Assembly: GCA_015143295.1 (NCBI GenBank)
Contig: CM026559.1
Span: forward strand, 25,000,826-25,064,825
Direction: 5' to 3'
Origin: Tetracentron sinense
Lineage: Eukaryota > Streptophyta > Magnoliopsida > Trochodendrales > Trochodendraceae
Length of the DNA: 64,000 bases
Shown: positions 32,673 to 45,777 of the stretch, in pieces
Position numbering within the stretch: position 1 is the stretch's first letter
Layout of the letters: every line of letters starts with the position of its first letter
Position numbers and translations under genes: made by a program
Notes under the pieces: model-generated
The model's input: the letters and a program-made list of their open reading frames with translations, nothing else
What the model was told of the DNA's origin: nothing
The model's database searches: none

Positions 32673-35600
32673 TGTGGTCAGATTACCTCCATTGTTGTAT
32701 GAAGTTTATTGTTTTGTGTGGGGGACTATCCTTCCAATCTGACTAAACACTACAAAAATATAGGCCTTTAGCGGCAATCTTTTAACGGCATTTAGCAAAA
32801 AACGCCTTGACAGGCATTCAACCATGGTGTTTCTATAGAAACACCGCCGATTACATGGTGGGAGGGATTTGTAGCAGCGTTTTATAAAAAAATGCCGTAG
32901 TTGGGGCACTCTATCATGACGCTATGTAAAAAAATGCCGCGGAAGACATGGCGGGAAGTCGGATAGATGCTCGCGCCACGCCAACCACGGCGTCACTTAA
33001 GGGCCTTTCACGACACTTTTTAAAAGCGTCGTGAAATGCCCTGTATTTGGCAATTTAGGGCCGGACCCTTTCCCTCTTCTCTTTCCCTCCATTTTTTCTC
33101 TTCCTCTCCTCCTCTTGCTCTCTGCTCCCACTCCCCTGCTCCATGCTCCCAGCTCTGGCCACCTGCTCCAGCCACCTCCTACGCTACTCCGTCTCGTGCT
33201 CCCCTGCTCGTGCTCCCCTGTGGTCTCCGGTAAATTTCTCTCTCTCTCTCTCTCGGACATGCAATCGTAGAGGCCTTGGATTTGTTTCTTACAATGTATA
33301 TGTGCATGCAGATTCTTTTTTGAAAAATCTGCATTGTCCATCTCTCACTTGTAAGTCTCTAACTGGGTTCATCTCTCTCTTGTTGTGGTTGTTAATAAAA
33401 ACTGAGGCCTTGATTTTTTTTCTTTTTATCAATATTGTAGAATTAGGGGAGGATTTTAAGGGTTTTTTTTGTTTATAAGTCAGTTTTTGTTTCTAAAACC
33501 CTCCTTTTGGGTTTATTCCATCTCCTATTTGCGAAGTCTCTGGTAAATCCCAATATGAAACCCTATATACCATTTCACGGCTCGAATCTGGTTGGATCTG
33601 TCGAATTTCTTTCCTTTTCCGTCTTAGTCTTGTTTCAGATGAGATTTTTCTAGGGTTTGGGTTATTTCGATTTGTTTTTTCTTATGTTGATTAGGGTTTT
33701 GTGTTTGAAGACTGTAAAGAAAGAAGGAGGTACGTGTTTTCTTTTTTATGTTTAGGTTTTAATAGATGTTTAATTGAAGATGTATGTGATTGGGGCTTGA
33801 TTGACTTGGTTTGAGTTGATGTTTTTATTTGTGGTTGTTAATAAAAAAGAATGTAATAGGGATCTACTTAAAGCTTGTTGTACTTACAATTTGGGTTTTT
33901 TTATATTTATTTATTAAATTACAATTCTTGTTCTTGAAATCATTGATATTGTCTTCTATATGACAATAAATCATGTGACTAGATAATGCAAAAATAACAA
34001 TTATCAGACTCTTTGGGATTAATTTTTTGATTATTTAGAACTTTGAATGGTGATTTTATAGCTCTATTCCTTTTGTGATAGTGTTGTCATGTATTTTGCA
34101 AATGGCTACAGAATTGTGGTATGTATTTCTCATTTAATCTCATCCATTAAGGATTATGGTCCAGTGAGGATTGAGATTGGAGATTTGGAGGAAACCTCCC
34201 TCAAAGTGGAGAGCTTCTGGGCTTTGTAGACTTTGCACTGTTTGAAGAATTGCATGTAAGGGTTAAATTTCTATATGGAGCTTTGGTAATTTGTTTTGAA
34301 CCGTTGATGAATTGGATGAGATGAACATGGAACACTTTCTGAAACCTTGTTTTGTTTTTCTTTTTATTCTTCTACCATGATGAGATTCTCAGGTTCTCCG
34401 ACGACTATCTAAAATTGTTCTTATGATTCCTATTTTTTTTTTTTTGGAGTTTTCACTTTAATATTCTCATGATGGGCATGGATTTCTGATTTTCCTGTTC
34501 CTTTCCATGGTAATTTTAGAGACTCAAAATACATAGAGCTTAAGGTAAGATTCAAGCATTGAGCTGTCATTTTTGAAATTGAGACATTGTTTTCTATGTA
34601 CAAGCTTATAGTTTGGGCTGCTTTGAAACATGCAGCTGATAGATTCTTCTTTATTTTTTTCCTCTGAATATAGATGATTTTTTTGATCATTTTTATATAG
34701 TCGAACTGTAATTTTTTATGCTTTGAAAATGCAGCTGTAATTTTTTTTCCTCTGAATATAGAAATTTCTTCTTTTTTCAATTGGGGTATTTTACTTTCGT
34801 CTTTTTATAGAGAAACAATGGTGTGGTGAATGCAGTGAGTTTCTATACTTTTATCTTATTTGCTTCTTAGAAGATGGGGTTTTCGGCAGTTCAGTGTTCT
34901 ACTTGAGAGAAGAAAAAAATTCTTTTTTTAAATATGAAACTTCATGGTAGAAATGTGTTTTTGGAGATTCCTTAGTTCTCCAATGAATTACGTGATTTGG
35001 TTATTTAACCCCATAGCTTTTATATTAAAATTAATGTGGTTTTAACAAATTTGCAACATTTTCTTCAAGAAAGTAGTTATTGGTTGGTATATCGGTTTTA
35101 CTTTTCGTCCTTTCACCATTTTAGAATGCAGCGGTTTGGGTGGATGGGCATAATTTTAAGGTTTGGTTATGGAAAGATGAAAAACTGTTATAGTTATTGG
35201 GATAGAATTATGCATCAATATGAGTCGTTCGTTTGTGGAATGATTTTTGATGATCATTTTTCTGAGAAAGAAGTATTCTTTTATTCTTGATTTGCTTTAG
35301 TCAGAAAATAAGCTTCTACTATTATTGTTTTTTTTCATGAAGAAACGAATTCAGTTACTATGATGTTCAATATGTATGTCTTTATTTTGTGAAAAAAGGA
35401 AGAAGGAAAATAGCAAGAAAGTTTAAGAATTGTGCGTTTGGAATTAGGTAGATGCAACATTTGAAGAATTCTGAGGCAAAGGAGGGCAAAATTGCTTGAA
35501 GGTACAAAATAAGAATTATGGGGTTTGGCCTTCAATTTCCGGGTCATGGACTCAATGGTCTTCTGTGTTTTGACTAGAGCATCTGACTTGAAAGAATTCT

Positions 35601-38600
35601 TATAATGGCATGAGCTCATTCCAACTGGGACCATTTTAGCTCTGAAAGCCTAGTCAGGAAATTTCTTGTTGAGTGAGTTCGAAACTCCAAATTTAGTTTT
35701 TCATTTGTTGTTTTCAAATTTTAATTTTGACGGATACAATCAAAATTTCAGAACTTTCTTTCGTGTAATCCTATTCTTCTAGTCAATAATACTTCACGCT
35801 TCACATCTTGCTCTGAATCTCCCACCATCGGCTACATATCAACTCTTACATAGTCGATTATTCGAAAATTTGGTTCCACTTGAGGGTGATTAAATTGAAA
35901 TATACCCAAGATTCATCTTTGTCTTGAATACTAATAAATCCTCAAGTCACGTCGATTATTTTTATTTTAGTTTTTGTGTGGGGTAGTATAATAAGAAACA
36001 ACAAGTGATTAGGATATATTTATAGGTAGGTTAGTGTATAGATGTATTTTGTATACCATTTAGGATATATGTATAGCTGGGTTTGTGTTATTTCGTAACT
36101 TGATAGATAGACTAAGATGACATGCTAGATCTTCTGATATTAAATTCTCCTTCGATTTAATTCCATTAAGTAATTCGTAATTGTTAACAGCTATGTTCCC
36201 GCTCTGCTATACTATGTATAGTGCATGACGGAACCTCGTGATCTATGTTAATTGTTTAAACTACTAATTAAAGGTGTTTATTTACTAAGTATTGACTGTG
36301 TTGACTTCAGTTTATACTCATGCATGCATTGAACCTTAGATCTCCCATTCAAGAATCATTGTGTGACAAGTGCATTTCTTGTATCACCTATCTAGACGGA
36401 TTAGTTGTAAACTATGACGTTTAGTTCTCTTGTGGGGCTAAATGCAGGTTAACAACTTTTTGGTCTTGTTTGTGATAAAGTGTATTTGTCTGTATATGAT
36501 TCTTGAATTGTCCGGTTGAATAGTTTGTGAATGCATAATCTCCAGTATAGTCAGTTGCTCATGGTTGGTCCAAATTGAGGAAATTTTTGTCAGTCGATTC
36601 TCTTGTTCTCTGGGTACATATCTCTAGGTTCATATTTAAAAAAATGTGTCATGCTTACCCCTAGTCTAAGTCGTGTACTTGGAGAACCATAGGGAAATGC
36701 TGCCGAAATTTCCTTGGTGCCCAAATCGGGCAAACGACTTCAGATTCACTCGAAACCAATTCTCACACTTAGGTTGTGTTAAAATACACGCGTTAGAAGA
36801 AACGACATCGAAAACTGAGACCCGATTAGGATTTGGTGTAGTGTGCGGTTAGTGATGAGTTTATATGTTAGTGATTGAACCTGTTTTTATTTTTTTCTTC
36901 TTCTTTGCATATTAATTAATTATGAAATCTGTAAATTTGATCATTTCAATATGCTAATAAATAATTTTATTTTATTATCTTTGTAGGAGGGAGCCGGCAG
37001 CACACACCTGTTGAGTTTTATAGCTGCGGGAGGGAACCAACGAGATGAAGATAATTAGACTTATGATTTTTTGACACTTTTTCATGGACATGTGTATATT
37101 ACATTATGATGGGCACGTGTGATTGAATGTATTTATTTTATACTGATTGTGGATTTCCAGGTAGAAAATTTATCTTATATATAATGTATTTTACATTATG
37201 GGCACGGTTTTATTTATTTTATATTGTTGACAGGTACAAAACAGGTAAACAAATATTTTATTGTTGACATGAATATTTTATATTGTTGATAGGTACAAAA
37301 CAGGTAAAAAAATTTTTGTTAAAAAATAATTTTTTTTAAAATTTATTTAATATCTATCCGCGGCGTTTGGGAAATGCCGTAATTGACATCTGTCACTATG
37401 ATGGCATTTAGGAAATGTCGTAATAGACTCAACCTATCATGATATTTTAGAAATGCCGTAATAGACTCAACCTGTCACGACTTTTTAAAAATGCCGTAAT
37501 AGAGTCACCTATAACGGCATTTATCAAACAACGTGGAAGATATGTTCTATTACGGTATTTCTAAAACACCGTGATAGTTTGAGTCTATTATGACATTTGT
37601 AACATGCCGTAATAGAGTCACCTATAATGGCATTTTAGAAATGCGGTGAAGATAAATGTCGTCTTTACCTTCCCCGACATGACCAATAACGGCGTTTGGT
37701 TTAAACACCGTTGTTACCTATAACAACATTTTTGAGGTTTTTAACGACGATTTTGAAACGCTGTTAAAAATCTTAAATTTTGTAGTGAAACTCAGACTGT
37801 TACTTACCTTCCCGATTTGGGGAAGAACCTCTGATTAAGAAGAAGAACAAAAAGAAGAACAAATATTGAATAAAGTATTTGTATTTATTCAATGGGGTTG
37901 CCCAAATCCCATGTAGGTGTTACAAGATACCTCATAGAGGTTTTAATATCAAAAGAAAGAGAGGTGGCCATATTGAGGGTTCACCTGGTATTCTCCATTT
38001 GTGGGAGATCTTTCTTTTTCCTCATTGGTTGTTGTTGTTTTTTCTGCTTTTCTTCTTGTATGTGCGTGTGTATATATTTAGGAGAGTCCTCTTTAGACTC
38101 CCCTTTGACTTTCTCTTTTTTAGAAACTCAGAAAAGGCCAACTCTCCTTAGAGAGGGCCATATGTCCAAGATAGCTGACTTTTCTTATCTTAGAGAAACC
38201 ATACGGATGGGAGTCCTTTTTGAAGAACTCTAAATTGGTTTTGTTTTCTAGGAAACTTAAGAGAATCAGACTTCCCCCCCAAAAAGGAAAGATTCTTATC
38301 TTCCCAAAAAAGGGAAGAGATTACTTCCCCTTTCAGATAGGGTGTCATATGGCACTCTCTCATTCGAGAAAGAGAGGAGATTTCTATCTTGGGATCCCCC
38401 AAAGCTAGCAGAGAGTCTTTTTGTTAAGAATTCTCTGCCACATGACAGTCAGATACTGGCTGTCATTTGAGAAAGGACTGACGTCAGTCCGCAAATTAAA
38501 AAGGTGAGACCATGGTTCTCACCCGTGGTCTAGGTTAGGTCCAAGCATATTTGGAGTATGGACTAGAGTCTGACCTTAGTCAGTCTGTGGACCAATGCAG

Positions 38601-39092
38601 GGTGGGACCATAGGTCCAGCCCTTGGTCTAGGTTAGGTCCATGACCTTTTCTAGTCACAGACTGGGCTAGTCATTGACTGGCCCGCGGATGGACTTGTAG
38701 AGTCTATTCGCAAGGTTGAATGAGGGTTTGTCCAGGAGGGCAAACCCTAAACACGTGTTAGTCCCTTAAGGGCTGACACACAGGGGTATCCGTGGGGCAT
38801 TATTGCCCTGCTACCAGCATTAAATGCTAGATAGGCTGGCAGTGAGTCAGGCCTTGGCCAGTTGGTGCTCGTGCCTTTGGCATATGCGAAGCTTAACGCC
38901 CATTCAATGGGTGGAGATCCTATGTGGCTCAATCCAATCTTGTGTTTCAATTTTGCTTCCTACAAATGCCCATTCAAGATTCATGCAATGAAATTTAGTT
39001 GAGTCGCATGAAACTCAATCCTGGCAGCGTTAGAGCACATGTTGCTTTAGCTTCCGATTTGATCATTCCTTGGATTTTTGATCCATCGAGCA
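32673..39092 (-). mobile_element. 3' LTR of a second Tat-like gypsy element, split by a CACTA element
   Basis: 32673-32747 and 37788-38930 are collinear with the LTR at 14861-18558. The far border is placed at 39092 because the minus strand there reads a polypurine tract (AGAGGGAGAAGAAGAAAAA) directly followed by TGCTCGATGG, the expected PPT-LTR junction. Without the 5,040 bp insertion the LTR is about 1.4 kb. Integrase sequence lies at 40493-40984 on the same strand, so this is the element's 3' end. Confidence 0.65.
32748..37787. mobile_element. CACTA-type transposon (5,040 bp), non-autonomous, TSD AAA
   Basis: Termini are CACTACAAAAATATAGG and ...TTAAATTTTGTAGTG. AAA flanks both ends (32745-32747, 37788-37790). 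Subterminal AAATGCCGTAATAGA / ACGGCATTT words repeat many times in the last 450 bp and the first 300 bp. No transposase is recognisable. The interior looks transcript-like: a CT-rich leader-like stretch at 33060-33250, GT-rich intron-like sequence, and a final segment at 36988-37060. Open frames there (for example 33031-33270) look like low-complexity by-products. One copy of a 180 bp repeat (36715-36840) is shared with the element at 41-45.6 kb. Confidence 0.85.
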
Positions 39093-40490
39093 TTTTTCTT
39101 CTTCTCCCTCTTTGTCAGCTGCAGTTGAAGAAGGGTGTGGATAGTTTTAGTATATATTCAGGAAGGTTCATTTTGGTGAATGACTTTGACCTATGTCAAG
39201 GAGACCTCGGAGGCATGCTAAACATTTTTAACTCGTGTTTAGGAGCTGTCAATTTTGCTCTAACTTTTGCCTAAACTGACTATTGGAGTGTCATTTTAGC
39301 GAGGTTTTGTTGCCCTAATTTTTTCCTAGATTGACTCTTGGAGTGTTAGTCTAGCGGACATTTTGTTTTGACTCAATTTTTGCCTAAGCCGTCCTTTCAG
39401 ATTTTCAACTTAGCGAGCCATGTTACCCTAACTTTTGCCTAAGCCGTCCTTTCGGATTTTCAACTTAGCTAGTATTTTGCTGCCCTAATTTTTGCCTAGA
39501 CCATCTTTTTGAGATTTTGATCTAGCAAGCTTTGAGAATCTTACATTGGTCGGGGAAGATACTCTGTTGTCGATCCATTGTAATCAGCAGATATGCTTCG
39601 TTTGAGCGCGTTCCCTTGATAATGAGAAGTCCTTCACTTGATTTTTGGTTTCTTCTTCATACACCAGGTAACGGTTTTTCTCGTTTTATCCGTATTGAGG
39701 GACAATAACGATGAATTTATATCCCAGGAGGATAGTGTTCTTTTAGAAGAACTAGCTGAACCCAAGTTAATTTTCTCAGGTTGCCTACGTACCCATGATA
39801 GGATCAAGCAAAACTTAGTTTAGAATGGACATTTAGATTCGCATTTTAAGAGCGAATAGGTATTTTCCGTTCATACCTAGGAGGGTTTGGACTTTGGCCT
39901 TCTCTTCGGGGCTTTTGAAGCTTTGATTCGTATTTTGAGAGCGAATAGGCAGTTTCCGTTCATACCTACGAGGGTTTAAACTTCGGTCTTCTATCATGAA
40001 GACTTTTGAAGCTTTGATTCATGTTTTGAGAGTGAATAGGTAGTTTCCGTTCATACCTAGGATGGTTTGGACTTCGGTCTTGTATTCTGAAAACTTTTGA
40101 AGCATTGTGAAAAGTTTTAGCTCATATTCAGGAGCCTGTCAAATCGCTCTAATTTTTTCCTAGACTGACTCTTGGAGTGTTAGTCTAGCAAGCTATTTGT
40201 TGCCCTAATTTTTGCCTAGACTGTCTTTTAAAGTTTTAGTCTAGCGGGCCTTTTATTTTGACTCAATTTTTTTTGTCTAAGCCGCCCCTTAGGGTTTTAG
40301 ACTTAGCGAGTCATTGTCACTTTGATTTTTTGCCTAAGCCGCCCCTTAGGATTTTCAACTTAGCGAGCATGATTTTGACTCTAGTTTTTGCTTAAGCCAC
40401 CCCTTAGAGTTTTCAACTTAGCGAGTCTTTTTAAGCTCTAATTTTTGCCTAGACCATCTTTTAAATATTTGGTCTAGCTAGCGTTTCGAT
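39093..40490 (-). mobile_element. 3' untranslated region of the Tat-like element, with tandem repeats
   Basis: Between the polypurine tract and integrase, diverged units recur. About 85 bp units (TTTTTGCCTAAGCCG...AACTTAGCGAG) fill 39230-39540 and 40120-40490. About 95 bp units (GCGAATAGGNAGTTTCCGTT CATACC type) occur three times at 39840-40080. Arrays between integrase and the 3' LTR are a known trait of Tat/Ogre elements. The motif GGTTGCCTACGTAC at 39781 matches 8613. Confidence 0.65.
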
Positions 40491-40492
40491 TC

Positions 40493-40984
40493 CTAAGAAT
40501 AATATCGCTTCATGAATCTTGCATTGGTTGGAGGGATAATTCGCTCTCCATCCATTGAAGTCAACAGGTACGCTTCATTGGAATATACCTTCTCAATGAC
40601 GTAGGGCCCTTCCCACTTTGGTTCGAGCTTTACCTTAGTTCGACGAGTGACGATGATTGGAGTTCTTATCATTAAGACCAAATCCCCTGTTTTGAAAGAC
40701 CTTAGTCTTATTCTTTTGTTGAAGGCATTAGTTAGCCTTTGTCTATACATCTCTAAACTAAGTTGGGCTTAGAGATGACGTTCTTCAAGAGTATCGAGCT
40801 TTGCAAGACGAACCTTAGTTGAGTCTTCTTTTGTGGTAGATTGCTAAATTGCCACCCGTAGGGAGGAAATTTGAATTTCTAACGGGAGAACTGCTTCACT
40901 GCCGAAGACCAGGGAATACGACTTGGCCTGTGTCGGAGTCCGGTGAGTAGTTTTGTATACCCAGAGGGCTTCGGCGGCATTGCA
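40493..40984 (-). pseudogene. Tat-like gypsy integrase C-terminal part
   Basis: From 40984 downward the minus strand reads the end of an integrase core (EALWVYKTTHRTPTQ, SYSLVFGSEAVLPLEI), a stop in the following SLRVAI segment and another further on. It then has the C-terminal domain (RSFKTGDLVL, PKWEGPYVIEKV, RFMKRYYS) ending at 40493. The DDE residues are missing because the upstream part is cut off at about 40984, where unrelated repeat sequence begins. It is dead and 5'-truncated. Confidence 0.8.
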
Positions 40985-41115
40985 ACACCCTCCACCACTA
41001 CAACACGACCTCCCTGGCTCGCAACACCCTCCACCACCGGCAGCACCTCCGGGTCGCAGTACCCTCCATCACTGCAGCACCTCCCTGGTTTGTAGCATCC
41101 TCCACTCCTTCTTCT
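40985..41115. repeat. About 36 bp minisatellite, 3-4 units
   Basis: Variants of GCAACACCCTCCACCAC followed by a CTCCCTGG / CTCCGGG block repeat across the stretch. It sits at the junction with the truncated integrase. The CACTACAACA at 40998 inside it matches a CACTA end by its first ten bases but has no matching target duplication. Confidence 0.6.
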
Positions 41116-43147
41116 CTGTAACTGGGTAAGCACTCTCTCTCTCTCTCTTAATTATCTCTCTCTGTAATTTCTATGGTTGGGAAATGTTTGACCATGAAAT
41201 TTTTTTATGTAATGTCTCTACATTTGGGGTTTTCTGTATCTGCTGTTTTATGTAATTTCTCTACAAATTTCATGGAAATCTTATATGTTTCTGTTTCATG
41301 GAAATGATAGTTATTATTTCTATGAATTTTTTTTTTGTGGTTTGTGCTTTCTGTTTGTTCATGATTTCAAGGAAGGAATTGGATATGGATTTGGGATTGG
41401 GATTGGGTTTGTGTCTGTTGGGGTTTTGAATTAGGAGTTGGAAGAGAGGTATTAAAGATTGAATTTTGGGATTATTTTATGGTGTTTATTGTGTTTGCTT
41501 TGTGTTTTGGTTGTAATTTTTAAACCCTAGCAAATTCTCACCCTTTGTTGGATTCTAGAAAGCATAGAACCCCAGAAATTCTTAAAGGAATAAGCCTGCG
41601 AATTACCCCTTCTCCTATGATCAAATGCCTAGAAAGGATATGAACGAATTAATTAAAAAAAAATGATTGCATGTTTTTTTGTTCAGCAATAAACCATCAC
41701 CATTAAACATAATCATATCTTGGAATTCTTGGATTGCATACTGTAGGAATTCTTGGATTGCTAAATTAGTAATTAAACCACATCAATTTTCTAATAAAAT
41801 GAAAAAATTTTCCTTTTATTTGTGTACATTTTCCCAAGTGCTTGTGAATTGTGTAGGATCTTGCTTTTTTTTCTTTTTTTCTTTCTTCTTTCTTCTTTCT
41901 TATTTGAAGGTGGTTGCACTTATGTCCCTCTTAGATATTCCTTTACATATCATTTGGGTTGGTTGGCATAATATGTGTTTGCATTGAAAGATAGATATTC
42001 ATCATTATTCTCCCAGAAATACCAATTCATATACAACCAAGTCATTTGGTTAAGTTTGGTTTAAATGTTTGGGTTATGCATTTGGAAGCAATATTGGTTG
42101 ATGATGTTTCATCTTTCCTTTAGTCATAGTAAGAAACTGTCTCCCATTTTTAACCAGGTGATGGAAATCAGTATTTCTTGATGATAATGGGTTGATTTGC
42201 AATGACCCTTATTTGGATTTGTATAGTGATTATAGGAGTTCTAATATAGAAAGTAATGGAATCTATTCTTAACTAATGCTAGCCTAGCTATATTGTACTA
42301 GAGTATAGGCCAGCAGTAGTATTTTTTAGGACTTTACTATATATTTCATGTACTGGATATGCATCCACCTAATATAATATATCTCATGTACACCTTGTTA
42401 CAGTACTTTAATATTTCCCTATATAATACCAACTATATCTATAGTGTATATGGCATTAGGGTTTGTGTGGATATCAATGTATTCATAAATATGATAAGGC
42501 ATCATATTCATATGTGAAGAAAGGGGAAAACTAGTAGAGTTTAGCTATCTTAGGTAAGGATGGCATGATTTCTTAAGTTGTGTTAAGAGGTAAAAGAAAA
42601 TAGAGAATAAAGAATATTTTGACAACTAGGTTGGTGGGTCATCTCATCAATACATTAACATATCCCACATGTATTGTTTCTCCTTGTTTACAAGAGCAGT
42701 TGTCTCTTGTCCTATGGCTATGCCCTATAAAATAATGTGATATAATTTTTTTGAAAAGTTTAGGGAGCAATTGCCCATTGTCCAATGACTATGCCCTGTT
42801 AAATAAGGATTGGTCTATGGGTAATCCCAAATATACTCCTTAATTTTAATTGTTTATAACAAACCACTAGGGGCCAAGATTTGAGTTGGCTTATTTTGTC
42901 CTTTCTAATGCCACACCAGCTCTAATCCTAACTGTTTAATACTTGAGATAAATGGTTAAGATTTAGGAGTATATATAGGTGTACACTTTCGGAGTATCCC
43001 TCGACTAATTCATTAAATAATTAAACAAAATGGTTTAAAGATATTTAAAAAAAAAAAACTTCCATAGGACAGCTACCCCATGACTAATCCTCTATATTTA
43101 TAACCAAATTCTTAAGAGTCCGGTCACAACACAAAAATCTTTTAACT

Positions 43148-43562
43148 CTAGTTAACAACTTTAACCTTTCGAGTTAATTTTGTTCTTCTAGAAACCAAGG
43201 TCACATCTTCTCTTAATAGCGGGCTTTCCAAGAACAAATTGTCACACTCCTTTACATTGACCATGTCCTTTTCAAAGTAGTTGTGGCAATATTCATTCCA
43301 TTCAAACCCCATCTTCAAAATTAATTTCTTTCTAAAGTAGGTTATGTGGTCTTCCTTTAATAGATCCAAATAATACATTGGCATTAGGGGAATTATTGAA
43401 GCGGTCTGACCACTCCCGAGTCTCTGTGTTTGAGTCGACTAAGATCTGAAAAATCTCCTTCCCAATGCTCCAACGCTTTTTTCTAACAACAAACCTTTCC
43501 AAAAACTTCAATGGGAGAAGATACATATCTGAAAACCAGTAGCTTCTCACCTGAGGTTTCAC
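43148..43562 (-). other. Unrecognised, broken coding-like stretch in the second CACTA element
   Basis: Two overlapping minus-strand frames (43332-43562 and 43148-43384) read as one protein-like sequence with a frame change near 43380. Blocks include SYWFSDMYLLPLKFLE and MGFEWNEYCHNYFEKD. I do not recognise the family. It could be a captured gene piece or a decayed transposase. Confidence 0.25.
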
Positions 43563-43849
43563 ACAGACCGAATATGTTGAGGAAAAAATTTGTCTTCACC
43601 CCATCTTTTCTATCAATTCTTTCCAAAAATCCATCTACCTTATCATCATTACCACCAACACATTTCTCTCCTAATACAATCTTCTCTGAGAAAATGTTTC
43701 AAGTGTGGATGCATATACAACGCACTCCCAATGAAACTTCTCTTGAACTTTTTAACTTCTTTAGATGTTCAATTGTATGTTTGGTGCTGAGAGTGAGAAA
43801 TACAGTGAAGTCAACAATCCTAGGTAGCTCCTCTAAGAGACGACATCGA

Positions 43850-44600
43850 CATATACGCGTTAGAAAAAATGGCATCGAAATCCAAGCCCCAATTAAGATT
43901 TGGTGCACGTTTGTAGGTTTAGGCCTATCTATATTTGAAAACTATTGGTTACGAGCTTCTCGATGCCCAAATCTGGAAAACGATCTCGGATTGCATCGAA
44001 ACCAATTCTAACACTTAGGATATATTGAAATACACGCGTTTGAAGAAACGACATCGAAATCCGAGCCCCGATCAGGATTTGGTGCACGTTTGTAGGTTTA
44101 GGCCTAACTATACTTGAAAATTATAGATTTTGAGCCTCTTGGTGCCCAAAATTGGGCAAACGACCTAGGATTACATCAAAACCAATTCTCATACTTAGGA
44201 TATATTAAAATACACTTGTTAGAAGAAATGGCATCGAAATACAAGCCCCGATTAGTATTTGGTTCGCGTTTGTAAGTTTAGGCCTAACTATACTTGAGTT
44301 TATGGATTTCGAGCCTCTCGGTGCCCAAATCGAGCAAATGACCTCGGATTGCATCAAAACCAATTCCAACACTTAGGATATATCGAAATTAAAGTGTTAG
44401 AAGAAATGGCATCGAAATACGAGCCCTGGTTTGGATTTGATGCTCGTTTGTAGGTTTAGGCCTAACTATACTTGAAAACTATGGATTTTGAGCATTTCGA
44501 TGCCCAAATCGGGCAAACGACCTCGGATTGCAATGAAGCCAATTCCGACACTTAGGATATATTGAAATACACGCGTTAGAAAAAACGGCATTGAAATATA
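43850..44600 (+). repeat. 179-180 bp tandem repeat, about four units
   Basis: Units carrying ACGCGTTAGAAGAAACGGCA, GGATTTGGTGCACGTTTGTA and CAAATCGGGCAAACGACCTC start at 43855, 44034, 44214, 44392 and 44571. Spacing is 178-180 bp. A single related unit lies at 36715-36840 in the other CACTA element. Confidence 0.9.
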
Positions 44601-45619
44601 CAAAGGATATATTAAACCATATAAAGAATGAAATCATACATTCCGTTAGGCGGAAACACAATTCTACTGATTGATTTTCTTAAAAAAAATATACAACTTC
44701 ATTAGGCAAATATGAGGCAACCCAAAAAAATAAGAACAAAATAGGGAGAATTCCATTGATTGATTTAAAATAATAAAATAAATCTAACTTCATCCCTAAA
44801 AAATAAGAGCAGATTATGAGAATTCCATTTGATTGATTTGAAAAAAAAATCTAACTTCATTAGGGAGAGCTGATGAAACCCTAAAAATAAGGAAAAATTA
44901 GGGAGAGAGAGAGATTACCATTTGAGAGTCGTCACTGTAACCTTTCTAGGGCTCCTTTGTTGGACAGATTAAAAGAAAGAAATTTAAATAAATTTTATTT
45001 TGACAGAACAAAGCAAGAGAGATGGTATTTATTGGATCATGCAATGCAATGGGGGGTTTTTGGAATTTTTTTTGCTTTCTTTTTCCATCTACTATTAGTA
45101 TGTATCAATCATAGGTGACAATTAGGACTTAGTAATGGTGGTTTTTAGTTGCATGTTAGTGGTTTTCTTTAGGACCACAATGAAAAAATAAATGTACCAA
45201 AATAGTCTGAAATATCATAAAAGGAAACCAACTTATTAAAATATTTCAATAAATCCTTTTATATAAAGCATTTTAGTAATTGAAATATTTTTGTCAACAA
45301 TAAGCTAAATCTAATAGTCATGGAATAATTTCCGTCATTAGTGACGTCAATAGAATTAATGACAGAATATTTCAGTCACGATTCGGTCTCAAATATATTA
45401 GTGACGGAATATTTCCGTCCCTAGAAATATTCCTTATTAGTGATAGACAATATTCCGTCTCTATATCTTATTTTATGTATAAAAAATACATAAGTGGTCA
45501 CATACCCTATTGGAGACGGCTTATTAGTGGCGGAAATTGGTTCCATCCCTATAAGTGATGTATTTGAAATAATTTATGTCACTAATATTCCGTTACTGCT
45601 CGGTAAATTTGTTGTAGTG

Positions 45620-45777
45620 GCAGCTTTGGATATTTTGATAAGCATGTCATATAGATGCACATTTTCCTCTAAGAAACACAATCTGGTTTTCAAATTGTCT
45701 TAATTATAGACTCGATAATATATTAGAAACCCTATGTATGTCTGGTTTTTCATTTTATATGATGGTTTTGTATGAAG
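45620..45777 (+). other. Intron-like sequence before the GID8-like exon
   Basis: AT-rich and T-rich with no coding content, ending in the acceptor-like TTTTGTATGAAG at 45777. The CACTA element's right end borders it at 45619. Confidence 0.4.

Larger units (their letters stand above)
40985..45619. mobile_element. Second CACTA-type element (right end clear, left end uncertain)
   Basis: The right terminus at 45619 reads CACTACAACAAATTTACC on the minus strand. Subterminal repeats AGTGACGGAATATTTCCGTC and relatives fill 45320-45610. The interior parallels the 32748-37787 element: CT-rich leader-like start, (CT)n tract at 41137, intron-like T-rich sequence, and the shared 180 bp repeat. The left end was not found; 40998 is a poor candidate (flank CAC versus GCA at the right). 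Confidence 0.55.

Noticed and set aside
33031-33478. Leucine- and serine-rich ORFs in the CACTA element as a gene
   Set aside because: They come from a CT-rich, low-complexity leader-like stretch and have no domain or conserved motif.
40998-41007. CACTACAACA as left terminus of the second CACTA element
   Set aside because: It lies inside a minisatellite, lacks subterminal repeats and its flank (CAC) does not match the right flank (GCA).
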